NCBI GenBank assembly: GCA_002492525.1
Contig: DKZA01000039.1
Span: 86,209-150,208, forward strand
Reading direction: 5' to 3'
DNA: 64,000 bases
Origin: Lachnospiraceae bacterium UBA7086
GTDB lineage: Bacteria; Bacillota; Clostridia; Lachnospirales; Lachnospiraceae
Below the pieces are notes generated by a model. That model saw only the letters and a program-made list of their open reading frames with translations. It did not search any database and was not told the DNA's origin. This document shows, piece after piece, positions 54,449-63,889 of the stretch. Positions within the stretch are counted from its first letter, which is position 1. Each line of letters starts with the position of its first letter. Position numbers and translations under genes: made by a program.

Positions 54449-55468
54449 TTACGATTCTAACTGCCTTACCGTATCGCGTTCCACCAGCTCCACCGGAAGT
54501 ACCACCTGATCACTGACCGCCTCACTGCTGTCAAGCTGTCTCATCAGATGCCGCACCGCCAGAATCCCTTTCTGTGTGGCATCCTGATGGATGGTGGTGA
54601 TTGCAGGACGGGCCATTCTGGAATAAATATTGTCATCAAATCCCATAATCGAAATTTCTTCCGGCACCTTTACCCCTCTGTCCATCAGGAAATTCATCAG
54701 GCACAAGGCATAATAATCCGATGCACAGAAAAAAGCCGTGAACTCATGCCTTCTTAAGTACACCTTCTCATAACACGCCGCCAGCGCTCTCTCATCGGGC
54801 TCCACCTCTATAAAATCAGAATCTTTGACTGTAGTGCCCGCTTCTGACATCGCCTCAGCAAAGCCGCAGTACCGCTCATAATCGCCGCCCTTGAAATTAT
54901 CTGCAATAAAACCGATCCTTCTATGTCCGCGCTCCACAAGATACCGGCCCGCCATATAACCGCCCCGTCTGTCGTCTAAGCCGATATTGACACCATGCAG
55001 ATGAAGATTTCCCAGATAACTGTCGATATATACCTGCGGTTTTTTAAACTGCTTCTGAATCTCCTGATACTCTTCCGCCATAATGCCAAACAGAATCAGA
55101 CCGTCCGCGTTCCAGGCAGATACCCGCTGAATCAGTTCTCTTGTATCCGATGAAAAGCACATCATCAGATAGTAGCCCTGCTCTTTTAATTCCCGCTCGA
55201 TGCTGCCCAACAGTTCACTGATAAAAGCGTCTTTCAGATAATTCACATAATTCATCCTGCTGTTTAAAATGGCCACACCGATGATATTGGACTGATTGGA
55301 CGCCAGATTCCTTGCATTGATATTGGGTACATAGTCATATTCTTTTAAAACCCTGCGCACCCGCTCCACAGTTGCCTCGGATACCTGCCCGGTCTTGCCA
55401 TGAATGACATTGGAAACAGTTGTTGTACTTAATCCAAGCATATCGGCCATTTCTTTGATTGTGATCAT
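54449..55468 (-). CDS. LacI-family regulator at the end of sugar cluster B
   Basis: 339 residues. HTH ITIKEMADMLGLSTTTVSNVI (2-22), hinge YVPNINARNLASNQSN, then the sugar-sensing domain. ATG at 55468 follows AAGGGACGG; an in-frame extension to 55501 is unlikely. It is downstream of the GH31 gene at 55609 on the same strand and may be co-transcribed or have its own promoter in 55469-55608. It is a different protein from the cluster's other regulator (62733-63776). Confidence 0.92.
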   Translation of the reverse strand: MITIKEMADMLGLSTTTVSNVIHGKTGQVSEATVERVRRVLKEYDYVPNINARNLASNQSNIIGVAILNSRMNYVNYLKDAFISELLGSIERELKEQGYYLMMCFSSDTRELIQRVSAWNADGLILFGIMAEEYQEIQKQFKKPQVYIDSYLGNLHLHGVNIGLDDRRGGYMAGRYLVERGHRRIGFIADNFKGGDYERYCGFAEAMSEAGTTVKDSDFIEVEPDERALAACYEKVYLRRHEFTAFFCASDYYALCLMNFLMDRGVKVPEEISIMGFDDNIYSRMARPAITTIHQDATQKGILAVRHLMRQLDSSEAVSDQVVLPVELVERDTVRQLES

Positions 55469-55608
55469 AATCCGTCCCTTACTGCAATCGTCTTTCAACA
55501 AATATCAAGTTTATAATTCTTTCCTTTTTTTCATTATAACAATCCCTCGTATTTTTGAAAACCCAATTTCCCTCCCGGAAATCTGATATGGACAATATGA
55601 CCTTTCTC

Positions 55609-57597
55609 TTATACTTTCAAAATCCTGATTCCGCTTTCCAGACTGCATCTTTTGCTTACGCCGTCGTCCATATAATACGCATAGGGCTGTACGTTCTCTC
55701 CGAAGCAGTATAATTTCAAATCTTCAAAATCCACTTCCTCTACGCTTTCGCCGCCTTTGCTCAAAGGCAGGATACGATTCTCTTTCAGGAACACGCATAC
55801 ATCTCCCAACGGCATCTCCACATAGACGAATCCTTTTTGATAAATTTCCTCTTCCTGTACCTGACCGGCATGAAACCTAATCAGCTTCATCGGCTCCGGG
55901 ATATATACTGTTCTGCCCACAACATTCTGTTCATAGACCGGCGCAATCATAATGCTGTCCCCAAGCATAAGCTGATCTTCCACACGTCTTGCGAGCTGAT
56001 CCTCTTCATAGACAAAGCCTAACGGCCGAAACATCATCTTATCCAGAAGCGCTGCTTTCATGTACTCACTGTAAAGATAAGGAAGCAGTTGATAGCGCAC
56101 TCCTATGACATCCCGCATCAGCTCCATACTTCGGAAGCGATACACTTCCTGCATCCTGCTGCCCCTGACAGAATGATTCCGCATCAAGGGTGTAAACACT
56201 CCGAAAGAAAGCCAGCGGATCAATAAATCTTCTGTCGTATTATTTCCGAATCCTCCCAGATCTGCTCCTGTATAGAGGAAGCCGCACATATTTAAGGAGG
56301 GCATCATGCGAATATTCATAAGCAAATGGGACCACCAGGAATTGTTGTCTCCCTGCCATACCCCGCCATACCGGTGCATCCCAATACAGGACGCCCGGGA
56401 AAACAACAGGATTCTTTTATCCGGCGACAATTCTTCAAAGGCTTCCCCAGCTCTTCTTGTCATATAATAACCAAACAGATTATGTACTTGTTGGTGACAG
56501 TATCTCTTCCCTTTATACTGATGATAAAAGGCCGCATAATCTTCCGGGCTGTTGGAAACACTCGTGGCGGTATTCTGAAAAGCAAAGAAAGTATCCACGT
56601 CAAGATTCTGGGTACGGTATACATCTATTTTATCAAAGGCTTCTTTCAATCCCTTTTCGGAATAAAAGATGGCCGGTTCGTTCATGTCATTCCAGAATCC
56701 GTCAATCCCTTTGTCCAGCAAGATCTTATACTTTCCCGCAAACCATCTGCCGGCTTCCTCGTTTAACATATCGGGCAGGCAGCTCCTGCCGGGCCAGACA
56801 CCAATAACAAAATCCTCTCCCTTGGCATCTTTACAGAAATAGCCATTCTTTTTGCCTTCTTCATACACATCGTAGCCGTCTTCTTTTTTGACCCCGCCAT
56901 CTATGATCGGCACCAGATGAATCCCCTGCTCTCTCATCTGCTTCACAAGTTCCGCAAAGTCAGGAAACCTATCCTCGTTTACTGTAAAGTCCTTATAACG
57001 CTCCATGTAATCGATATCCAGGTAGATACTGTCTATGGGAATGTGATTGTCACGATACCCAGCCGCCACTTCCCGGACATATTCTGCAGAATCATACCCC
57101 CATCTGCTCTGTCCATAACCAAAAGCCCATAACGGCGGTATATAGCTTCTTCCGATAAGCTTCCTGAAAGTTGAAACAATTCCGTCAAGACTCTCCTCTT
57201 CTATCACATACAGTTCAAAGTCCGGCGTATCAGGCACAATACGCATCTGCTCATAATCGGTATACCCTATATCAAAAGTAACTTTGGCAGGGGTATCTAC
57301 GAAGATACCGATCTTTTGCTCCCCATCCAGAATCAGGAAATTATGGGCTCCATACAAAGACAGTTTGCTCTCTGTGTGCTGCGGTTCATCCACACAATTG
57401 CTCTCATATATCCATCCTCTTTTGTTAATACCCCTGACGTTTTGTCCTAAGCCATACACAATCTCTTCCGCTCTCAACTCACAGCTTATTACGTTGTCCT
57501 GCAGCTGCAGGCGGCTTTCCTGCCACCCTATTGCTTCGGGCTTACAAAGTACACTATCCGTCTCAATCGGACTGCCAAAAACATATCGCTTTACCAT
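55609..57597 (-). CDS. GH31 alpha-glucosidase, isomaltose-type
   Basis: 662 residues, cytosolic. The catalytic nucleophile region WNDMNEPAIF near 305-315, WGYDSAEYVREVAAGYR, FSRASCIGMHRYGG and WWSHLLMNIRMMPSLNMCGF are close to the Blautia obeum enzyme Ro-alphaG1 (663 residues) in my memory of that sequence; that enzyme prefers isomaltose. It follows the MalG-type permease by 8 bases, so it is part of the importer operon and acts on the imported sugar. Confidence 0.9.
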   Translation of the reverse strand: MVKRYVFGSPIETDSVLCKPEAIGWQESRLQLQDNVISCELRAEEIVYGLGQNVRGINKRGWIYESNCVDEPQHTESKLSLYGAHNFLILDGEQKIGIFVDTPAKVTFDIGYTDYEQMRIVPDTPDFELYVIEEESLDGIVSTFRKLIGRSYIPPLWAFGYGQSRWGYDSAEYVREVAAGYRDNHIPIDSIYLDIDYMERYKDFTVNEDRFPDFAELVKQMREQGIHLVPIIDGGVKKEDGYDVYEEGKKNGYFCKDAKGEDFVIGVWPGRSCLPDMLNEEAGRWFAGKYKILLDKGIDGFWNDMNEPAIFYSEKGLKEAFDKIDVYRTQNLDVDTFFAFQNTATSVSNSPEDYAAFYHQYKGKRYCHQQVHNLFGYYMTRRAGEAFEELSPDKRILLFSRASCIGMHRYGGVWQGDNNSWWSHLLMNIRMMPSLNMCGFLYTGADLGGFGNNTTEDLLIRWLSFGVFTPLMRNHSVRGSRMQEVYRFRSMELMRDVIGVRYQLLPYLYSEYMKAALLDKMMFRPLGFVYEEDQLARRVEDQLMLGDSIMIAPVYEQNVVGRTVYIPEPMKLIRFHAGQVQEEEIYQKGFVYVEMPLGDVCVFLKENRILPLSKGGESVEEVDFEDLKLYCFGENVQPYAYYMDDGVSKRCSLESGIRILKV

Positions 57598-57605
57598 ATT
57601 ACAGT

Positions 57606-58442
57606 TTATCCTTTCACTCCACCGGACATCAGACCAGTTTTAAAATATTTTTGTGCACAGGCATAAATGATAATGATAGGGATCATAGAAATCAGACTGC
57701 CTGCCATAAGCAGATTATACTCTGTACCATACTGTCCGTTCAAGCTATTCAATGCTAAAGTCAGCGTCATTTTATTTTTATCTGACAGCATCAATAACGG
57801 CCAGAGATAATCGTTCCAGCTTTCCATAAAGGTAGTCACTGTCAGGGTGGCAATCGCCGAACCGGTCAACGGCATGATTACTTTGGCATAGATTCTGAAA
57901 ATACCCGCGCCGTCAATCCGTGCCGCTTCCATAAAATCATTCGGAATGGACCGCATCTGCTGTACCAGCATAAACACGGCAAATGCCCGGAACAAAGACG
58001 GCAGAATCACACTCGGATAAGTATTGATCAATCCCAGCTTGTTCATAATCACAAAAAGCGGAATCAAAGTCACCTGTGTGGGAATCATCATGGATGCCAG
58101 ATAGAGCTTAAAGATGCCTTCCGCACAGGGAAATTTAATCTTTGTGATAGCAAACGCCGCCATGGATGCCGACAAAATTGTCACCACCGTATAACTTCCG
58201 GTGATCAGGAAGCTGTTGCCAATTGCCCGAAGCAGCGGGAATCTGGAAAATACAGTCCGGTAGGCATCAAGCGACGGCTCTTTGGGAATCCACTGCACCG
58301 GTATCTGCATCAGCGCTCCCTTACTTTTAAAAGAGGTAGACAACATCCATAAGAAGGGGATAATCACAATCACCCCTATCAAAACTGCTGTCAGATAGGT
58401 TCCTATCTCCTGCAAGATTTTTTTCTTCTCTTTATGATTCAT
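57606..58442 (-). CDS. Sugar ABC transporter permease (MalG type), cluster B
   Basis: 278 residues with six helices and the EAA loop MEAARIDGAGIFRIYAKVIMP. It overlaps the partner permease by 11 bases. As in cluster A, no ATPase gene is nearby, so a shared MsmX-like ATPase is expected. Confidence 0.93.
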   Translation of the reverse strand: MNHKEKKKILQEIGTYLTAVLIGVIVIIPFLWMLSTSFKSKGALMQIPVQWIPKEPSLDAYRTVFSRFPLLRAIGNSFLITGSYTVVTILSASMAAFAITKIKFPCAEGIFKLYLASMMIPTQVTLIPLFVIMNKLGLINTYPSVILPSLFRAFAVFMLVQQMRSIPNDFMEAARIDGAGIFRIYAKVIMPLTGSAIATLTVTTFMESWNDYLWPLLMLSDKNKMTLTLALNSLNGQYGTEYNLLMAGSLISMIPIIIIYACAQKYFKTGLMSGGVKG

Positions 58443-59328
58443 AATATACCCACCTCTTCTGCAGCTTCATCTGTATCAATGTCAATACAAATATAATAAC
58501 AAAGAGAATCCACGAATAGGCCGCTGCATATCCCATTTTGAAATATTTAAAGCCATACGTATAAATCCGTTCCACCATCACTTGCGTTGCGCCGTTAGGA
58601 CCGCCCTCCGTCATAATCTGTACCTGCGGAAACAGTTGAAACGCATTGATCAGAGCCATGATGATACAAAAGAACATGGAAGGCGTCAGCAAAGGCAGCG
58701 TGATAGAGAAAAACTGCCTTACCTTGCCTGCCCCGTCCACCCTGGAGGCCTCATAGTACCCCACATCAATCGCCTTCAGCCCGGAAAGAAGAAAGAGCCC
58801 ATAAAATCCCATATCTTTCCACACCGAAGCAAGTACAATGGCGGGCATCGCCCAAACTTTATCCGTCAGCCAGTTTGGGCCTGTAATCCCGATGTAACTA
58901 AGCAGTTGATTGATGATTCCATACTGAGGGCTTAATACCCATTTCCAAATCAGGCTGGCCGCCACCCATGAAGTCAATACCGGAATATAATACAGTACCC
59001 GGAAAACACCGATACCCTTCATATTTTTGTTGAGAATAGATGCAATAAAAAGTGACATCACCAATACAAGCGGAATGTAAAAAATAATATAGTACACTGT
59101 ATGCCACAACACGCTCCAGAACTCTGTGCTTCTCAATATCTCAGAGTAATTGCCAAGCCCCACCATGCACTCTTTCATCGTCTGGGCGTTCAGCTTATCC
59201 AGTCCATTCCAGTCCGTTAAGCTGATCACAATAGATATCACGATCGGCAAAAAACTGAATATGATCATACCGAGCATACTTGGCAGCATAAAAGGAAGTG
59301 CCTGTATTGTTAATTTTCTCTTCTTCAT
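58432..59328 (-). CDS. Sugar ABC transporter permease (MalF/UgpA type), cluster B
   Basis: 298 residues with six helices and the EAA loop YEASRVDGAGKVRQFFSITLPLL. It follows the binding protein by 20 bases and overlaps the MalG-type permease, giving the usual CUT1 importer order. Confidence 0.93.
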   Translation of the reverse strand: MKKRKLTIQALPFMLPSMLGMIIFSFLPIVISIVISLTDWNGLDKLNAQTMKECMVGLGNYSEILRSTEFWSVLWHTVYYIIFYIPLVLVMSLFIASILNKNMKGIGVFRVLYYIPVLTSWVAASLIWKWVLSPQYGIINQLLSYIGITGPNWLTDKVWAMPAIVLASVWKDMGFYGLFLLSGLKAIDVGYYEASRVDGAGKVRQFFSITLPLLTPSMFFCIIMALINAFQLFPQVQIMTEGGPNGATQVMVERIYTYGFKYFKMGYAAAYSWILFVIIFVLTLIQMKLQKRWVYYES

Positions 59329-59348
59329 ATTTCAATCGCTCCGCCTCT

Positions 59349-60698
59349 TTACAGCTTAATCTTTAAACTGCACTCGTCCTGTGCCTGATTCAGTGCTTCT
59401 TCCACGGTCAGTTCCCCGCTTGCCGCCAGAGCCAGCTTATCTGTAATGATATCAGCCATCATGGAATATTCCTCAATAATCGGAGCCACAGCAAGATAAT
59501 TCAGGGAATCAAACACGGCCTGTCTATTCTCAGGCGGCGTAATTTCCAGATACCCCGCAAGAACCGTGTCATCATTAATTGCCGGCAGATCCCACCCTGC
59601 CTCTATGCGCATCTTAGCCGCCGCATCACTGGACGCCAGCCAGTTAATCCAGGTAGCCGCTGCCTCTTTCTTGGCACTGTCCGCATTGACTACAAGCGCA
59701 TTGCTGAAAAAGTGTGTTGCCTTCTGTGTGCCGCCCGGCTCTACGCAGATGTCCCAGTTAAATTCACATGCGTCTGTAAAAGCTCCGAAAGCCCAAATAC
59801 CAGTGGGAATCATTCCCAGTCTGCCGCTCTCAAACAAATCCCAGTCTCCCATACCGCCCATCTGTGATTCTGTGGGCTGTACATTGGTTTCCACAATCTT
59901 ATTGATCATCATCTGCGCCGCCTGTATATTCTCAGGAGAATTGATCGTAAATTCCGTTTTATCCTCATTCAGCACGCCGCCGCCATACTGTGCCGCCACT
60001 TTAAAGAACTCATTGAATGTGATTGGCTGATAAATGCCATAAATATCATCACCCAAAGCACTGATCTTCTCACATGCGTCCATCGCGTCATCCCATGTCC
60101 ATGTATCATCCGGATAAGCGACCCCTGCCTGATCAAACAAATCTTTATTGTAAATCAGCACTACATTGGAAAAGTTCCCCGGCACGCCATACTGTTTGCC
60201 TCCCACCTGAAAAGCGGACAGTGCGGTGGCGTTGTAACCGCTCACGTCAATCCCTGTCAATTCCGCCAATACGCCCTTGTTCGCATAGGCCGCGAAATTT
60301 TCAATATTCAATTCGTAGCAATCCGGCGCCGTACCACCTGCCACTCTTGTCTGCATCTGCGTGAAATAGTCATCATAACCAATGGTTTCTATGTTGACCG
60401 TGATATTAGGATACTCCTCCCGGAAAGCTTCATACATTTTATTCAATGTCTCCTCGTTCCCGCCGGAAGCATTGAAATTAGCGTAAATAATCTCTACACT
60501 CTCTTCCCCTGCATTGACAGCAGAGATATCTATGCTTTCTTTAGAAGACTCTCCATCTGCCTGGGCTTCGGTCTGATCTTCTGTCTGAGCCTGCTGTGTA
60601 TCCTGGGCAGGGGTCTCATTTCCCTGACCGCCGCAGCCTGTGAGCATAGACGCAAGCATAACTCCTGTTAACACTGCCGATAACATTTTCTTTTTCAT
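59349..60698 (-). CDS. Sugar ABC transporter substrate-binding lipoprotein, cluster B
   Basis: 449 residues. Lipoprotein signal with Cys at 22 (MLTGC), then an acidic Gln/Thr/Glu linker (about 25-60) and a family 1 sugar-binding fold (RVAGGTAPDCYELNIENF, FNEFFKVAAQYGGG, SGRLGMIPTGIWAFG). Ligand probably an alpha-linked gluco-oligosaccharide given the two GH31 enzymes. It heads an importer operon; a copy of the 15-bp operator lies about 75 bases upstream. Confidence 0.93.
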   Translation of the reverse strand: MKKKMLSAVLTGVMLASMLTGCGGQGNETPAQDTQQAQTEDQTEAQADGESSKESIDISAVNAGEESVEIIYANFNASGGNEETLNKMYEAFREEYPNITVNIETIGYDDYFTQMQTRVAGGTAPDCYELNIENFAAYANKGVLAELTGIDVSGYNATALSAFQVGGKQYGVPGNFSNVVLIYNKDLFDQAGVAYPDDTWTWDDAMDACEKISALGDDIYGIYQPITFNEFFKVAAQYGGGVLNEDKTEFTINSPENIQAAQMMINKIVETNVQPTESQMGGMGDWDLFESGRLGMIPTGIWAFGAFTDACEFNWDICVEPGGTQKATHFFSNALVVNADSAKKEAAATWINWLASSDAAAKMRIEAGWDLPAINDDTVLAGYLEITPPENRQAVFDSLNYLAVAPIIEEYSMMADIITDKLALAASGELTVEEALNQAQDECSLKIKL

Positions 60699-60771
60699 AA
60701 CTTCCCATCCTTTCTTGTTACTGTGTTTTGTATTGTATTGTTACCTACATCCTATCTGTTATAAGCATTTG

Positions 60772-60792
60772 TTGAAACGGTTAACCTGTCAA
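60772..60792. promoter_or_regulatory. Operator copy and -35-like box before the cluster B importer
   Basis: TTGAAACGGTTAACC at 60772-60786 on the plus strand, identical to the motif at 63843-63857 on the other strand. It directly adjoins TTGACA (60787-60792, minus strand). A good -10 at the usual spacing is not seen. Confidence 0.65.
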
Positions 60793-60793
60793 A

Positions 60794-62728
60794 TTAAAAA
60801 AAAGTGATCCATTCTATTTCTTTTCCGATTCCCCCTTTCTTCTCTGTCTTCATCTCTCTCTTCTGGAAATTCCATACCACTTGATACTCATGCTGTTCAT
60901 AAGAAACCCTGTCACTTCCCTTTTCCCCATACAGGTATATCCTGATCTTTTCACCGCACTCCCGCAAGATCGCGCTGCCCTCCTGCACATAAACAGGAAA
61001 TCTTTCCTCCTCATGGGACTGCTGACAGTTTTTCCCTTCGTATTTTTGCCCGGTGAAAAATCCGTACCAGATCCCTTCCGGGAAATACACCTCTCTTGTT
61101 TCCTGCTCTTTCTCCATCAGGGGCGCCACCAGCAGTTTATCGCCTAACATATACTCATCCTCCACATGCAGGCAGTTTTCATCTTTCTGAAAACTATAGA
61201 TCAGGGGACGCATCATAGGCTTATTATCTTCCACAGCCTCCTTTGCTGTTTCATACAGATAAGGCAGCAACTCCATCCTCAGTTCATGCCAGTAACGAAG
61301 CTCCTCCATTAGTTCTGGTTTCTCATATACCCTGGCCATATTCCAGGGGCTTCTCTCATTGTTCCCGGAAATCCCAGGCATCAGCTCCTTGAACTGTCCG
61401 CCCTCCGGCTCAGAGTGCCATTGCATAATCGGACTAAAACAAGCCATCTGCGTCGATCTCTTATACAAATCTGCATCCGGCAGTGCGCCCGCAAAACCGC
61501 CAATATCAAAACTCCAAAATGCCATACCCGACATGGCCGCCGAAAGCCCGGCTGTCAGGATACTGCGAAACTCCTCATTCGTCGATTGATGGTCTCCTGC
61601 CCAGTGAATAGGGGTCCGGTGCGCACCCGCATACCCTGCGCGGCTGAACAAAACATGCTCATCACCAATAAATTCCGTATAAGCATCCAGGTAATCCTGA
61701 CAATACTGATTCTTTCCTTCCTTTCCCGTGGTACCGTTCCCAAAGAGAAGCGCATCCTGATAAATAAACTCGCCGCCGTCTGTCTTAAAACCATCCACAC
61801 CCATTTCCAATAAATACTGTCTTTTCTGAAACCAGAACCTGCGCGTCTCCTCTTTCGTAAAGTCCGGAATCATGGAGCCCGCAAACCAGTTCCCCTCGGG
61901 GATTTCATAAGGCGTCCCATCCTGCTTCATAACGCACAGCCTGTTTTGCGCCGCATATGCCCTGTCAAGCATAAGCTGTGAAGAAAGCATCTCTTCTTTC
62001 CCCTGCTTCTTCCAGACCGGAATCTGCCAAAGCACCAACCGGATTCCCTCTTTATGCAGATTATCAATCATTCCTTTAGGGTCATGCCAGTATTTGCTCG
62101 CTCCAAAGTCATAATCTTCATACTTTGCTGTGCCGGATTTTTCTTCATACTGTGCACCGTTCCAGATATAAAAGGTCGCCTCATCACTCCAGGCCTCCAG
62201 TACAAGAACACTGGCCGGGAAACGATACTTTTTCAAACAGGCAAGCTGTTCTTCCACATCTTTGTCACAATTCCAACGGTTGGCAGAAATCCATACCCCG
62301 AACGCATATTCCGGCGGCAGCTTAGGCCTGCCGAACAAATCAATATAATCGCTTAAAATCTCCTGCATACTTCCCAAAAACAGGTATACCGCCGCACTTT
62401 CAGAAATCTCACAGCAAATCTTCTCCTGAAAAGAAAATACCGTCTTTTCCTTCGTCTCCACATAAACGCCAAAGCCTGCATCTGTCATAAAAAAGGGCGT
62501 AACACAATAACTGATATTTCCCTGATTGCAAAATTTCTCCACAACCTGATTCACCACCGTCTGCCCTTTCTGGTTCAGGAAATCAAATTTCTCCCCCATT
62601 CCATAGGCTCCCCCATAATGCGCCGTTATTTCCAGAAGCCCTCCTTGACGTTCTACCAAAATCGGCTTTCCGTCCTTTAACAAACGACTGTCCTTATAAT
62701 CTTTGTCTTTTATAATCTGTGCAATCAC
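60794..62728 (-). CDS. GH31 glycoside hydrolase, second type
   Basis: 644 residues, cytosolic. The nucleophile motif is GFKTDGGE, unlike the WNDMNEP of the other GH31 gene, and resembles the alpha-xylosidase-type subfamily pattern KTDxGE. AFGVWISANRWNCD, FSRAGYAGAHRTPIHWAGDHQST and WSFDIGGFAG support GH31. Alpha-xylosidase, alpha-glucosidase or alpha-galactosidase activity cannot be separated here. GTG start at 62728, four bases after the LacI gene: the two are co-transcribed. Confidence 0.88.
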   Translation of the reverse strand: MIAQIIKDKDYKDSRLLKDGKPILVERQGGLLEITAHYGGAYGMGEKFDFLNQKGQTVVNQVVEKFCNQGNISYCVTPFFMTDAGFGVYVETKEKTVFSFQEKICCEISESAAVYLFLGSMQEILSDYIDLFGRPKLPPEYAFGVWISANRWNCDKDVEEQLACLKKYRFPASVLVLEAWSDEATFYIWNGAQYEEKSGTAKYEDYDFGASKYWHDPKGMIDNLHKEGIRLVLWQIPVWKKQGKEEMLSSQLMLDRAYAAQNRLCVMKQDGTPYEIPEGNWFAGSMIPDFTKEETRRFWFQKRQYLLEMGVDGFKTDGGEFIYQDALLFGNGTTGKEGKNQYCQDYLDAYTEFIGDEHVLFSRAGYAGAHRTPIHWAGDHQSTNEEFRSILTAGLSAAMSGMAFWSFDIGGFAGALPDADLYKRSTQMACFSPIMQWHSEPEGGQFKELMPGISGNNERSPWNMARVYEKPELMEELRYWHELRMELLPYLYETAKEAVEDNKPMMRPLIYSFQKDENCLHVEDEYMLGDKLLVAPLMEKEQETREVYFPEGIWYGFFTGQKYEGKNCQQSHEEERFPVYVQEGSAILRECGEKIRIYLYGEKGSDRVSYEQHEYQVVWNFQKREMKTEKKGGIGKEIEWITFF

Positions 62729-62732
62729 CTGA

Positions 62733-63776
62733 TTATTCCTGCCTTTCTTCCTCAGACCTGACCTGCTTCACGCTCCGTCTCTCTATCAGATCCACCGGCA
62801 GCACTTTATCCACTCTTTTCATGTTAGGGTTTTCAATATTTTCAATCAATAAATCCACAGCCAGTTCGCCCTTTGCCGAAATGGGCTGCCGAATCGTAGT
62901 AAGCCCCGGCGTAGTATATTCTGTCTCATTCAGGCCATCAAACCCCATGATTGAAATTTCCTCCGGCACGGAAACTCCCATCCGGTAGAAACCGCTGAGA
63001 AGTCCAATGGCAAGAATATCCGCCGTAGCAACTACCGCCGTGATGCCCAAATCGGCCTGCACGATCCGCTCTGCAATTCTGACACCGCTCTCATACGCCA
63101 CCACATCCTCAAACACCAGATCCGGCTCATAATCAATGCCATTCTTCTCAAGCGCCTTCCTATATCCGAGAAACCGTTTCTGCATCACACCATCTTCTTT
63201 AATACTGCCGGAAGCAAATGCCACCCGTCTATGGCCTTTACGGATCACATAATCTGTTCCCATAAAACAGGCATACTCATCATCAATGCGGATGCCATGG
63301 AACCAGTCATTCTTACAATAACTGTCCACCAGAACAACCGGAACCTCCAATTCCTTTAACTGCGCCCAAAATCTGCTCTCATAAGTTCCCACGATAATGA
63401 CGCCTGCCAGATTTCTCTCCTGAATCAAATTCAGATAATCCTCTGTCATATCTGTTGCAGAAATCAATACATGATAACCCCGCCGTCTTGTGGCAAACTC
63501 TATACTGCCCAAAAGCTGGCTGTAAAATGTGTTATGAAACATTAACTGACTGCCCGGCTCTGTCTGCGGAATCACAATGCCAATCAGCCTCGTATCTTTC
63601 CCTGATAAGCCCCTCGCGTTCATATCAGGAACAAAACCAGTCTCTTCAATCACCTTAAGAACCCGTTGTCTGGTCTCTTCGGATATTTTCTTCTTGCCGC
63701 TCAGTACATAAGATACTGTCGCATTGGATACCCCTGCAAGGGCAGCCACATCTCTTATCGTATATCTTTCTTTCAT
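62733..63776 (-). CDS. LacI-family regulator of sugar cluster B
   Basis: 347 residues. HTH YTIRDVAALAGVSNATVSYVL (5-25), hinge FVPDMNARGLSG, then the sugar-binding domain. It is translated just ahead of the second GH31 gene. A copy of TTGAAACGGTTAACC lies over its transcription start, and another before the importer operon, so it probably represses both and itself. Confidence 0.92.
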   Translation of the reverse strand: MKERYTIRDVAALAGVSNATVSYVLSGKKKISEETRQRVLKVIEETGFVPDMNARGLSGKDTRLIGIVIPQTEPGSQLMFHNTFYSQLLGSIEFATRRRGYHVLISATDMTEDYLNLIQERNLAGVIIVGTYESRFWAQLKELEVPVVLVDSYCKNDWFHGIRIDDEYACFMGTDYVIRKGHRRVAFASGSIKEDGVMQKRFLGYRKALEKNGIDYEPDLVFEDVVAYESGVRIAERIVQADLGITAVVATADILAIGLLSGFYRMGVSVPEEISIMGFDGLNETEYTTPGLTTIRQPISAKGELAVDLLIENIENPNMKRVDKVLPVDLIERRSVKQVRSEEERQE

Positions 63777-63842
63777 AAGCCGCTTTTAACTCTTACTTTC
63801 ACAAACCAAATTTAAAATTCTGTAACCCTATTGTTTTCAAGT

Positions 63843-63889
63843 GGTTAACCGTTTCAATTAAATTATACTGCTTATGGGAATCTTGTCAA
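63843..63889 (-). promoter_or_regulatory. Promoter and operator of the LacI-GH31 operon
   Basis: Minus strand TTGACA (63884-63889), 16-base spacer, TATAAT (63862-63867), nearly consensus. The operator TTGAAACGGTTAACC (63843-63857) starts 4 bases after the -10 and so covers the transcription start. Confidence 0.8.

Noticed and set aside
60772..60786. Cluster B operator as a CcpA cre site
   Set aside because: The CG step is shifted by one base relative to the cre consensus, and the exact repeat at the LacI promoter favours a local LacI regulator.
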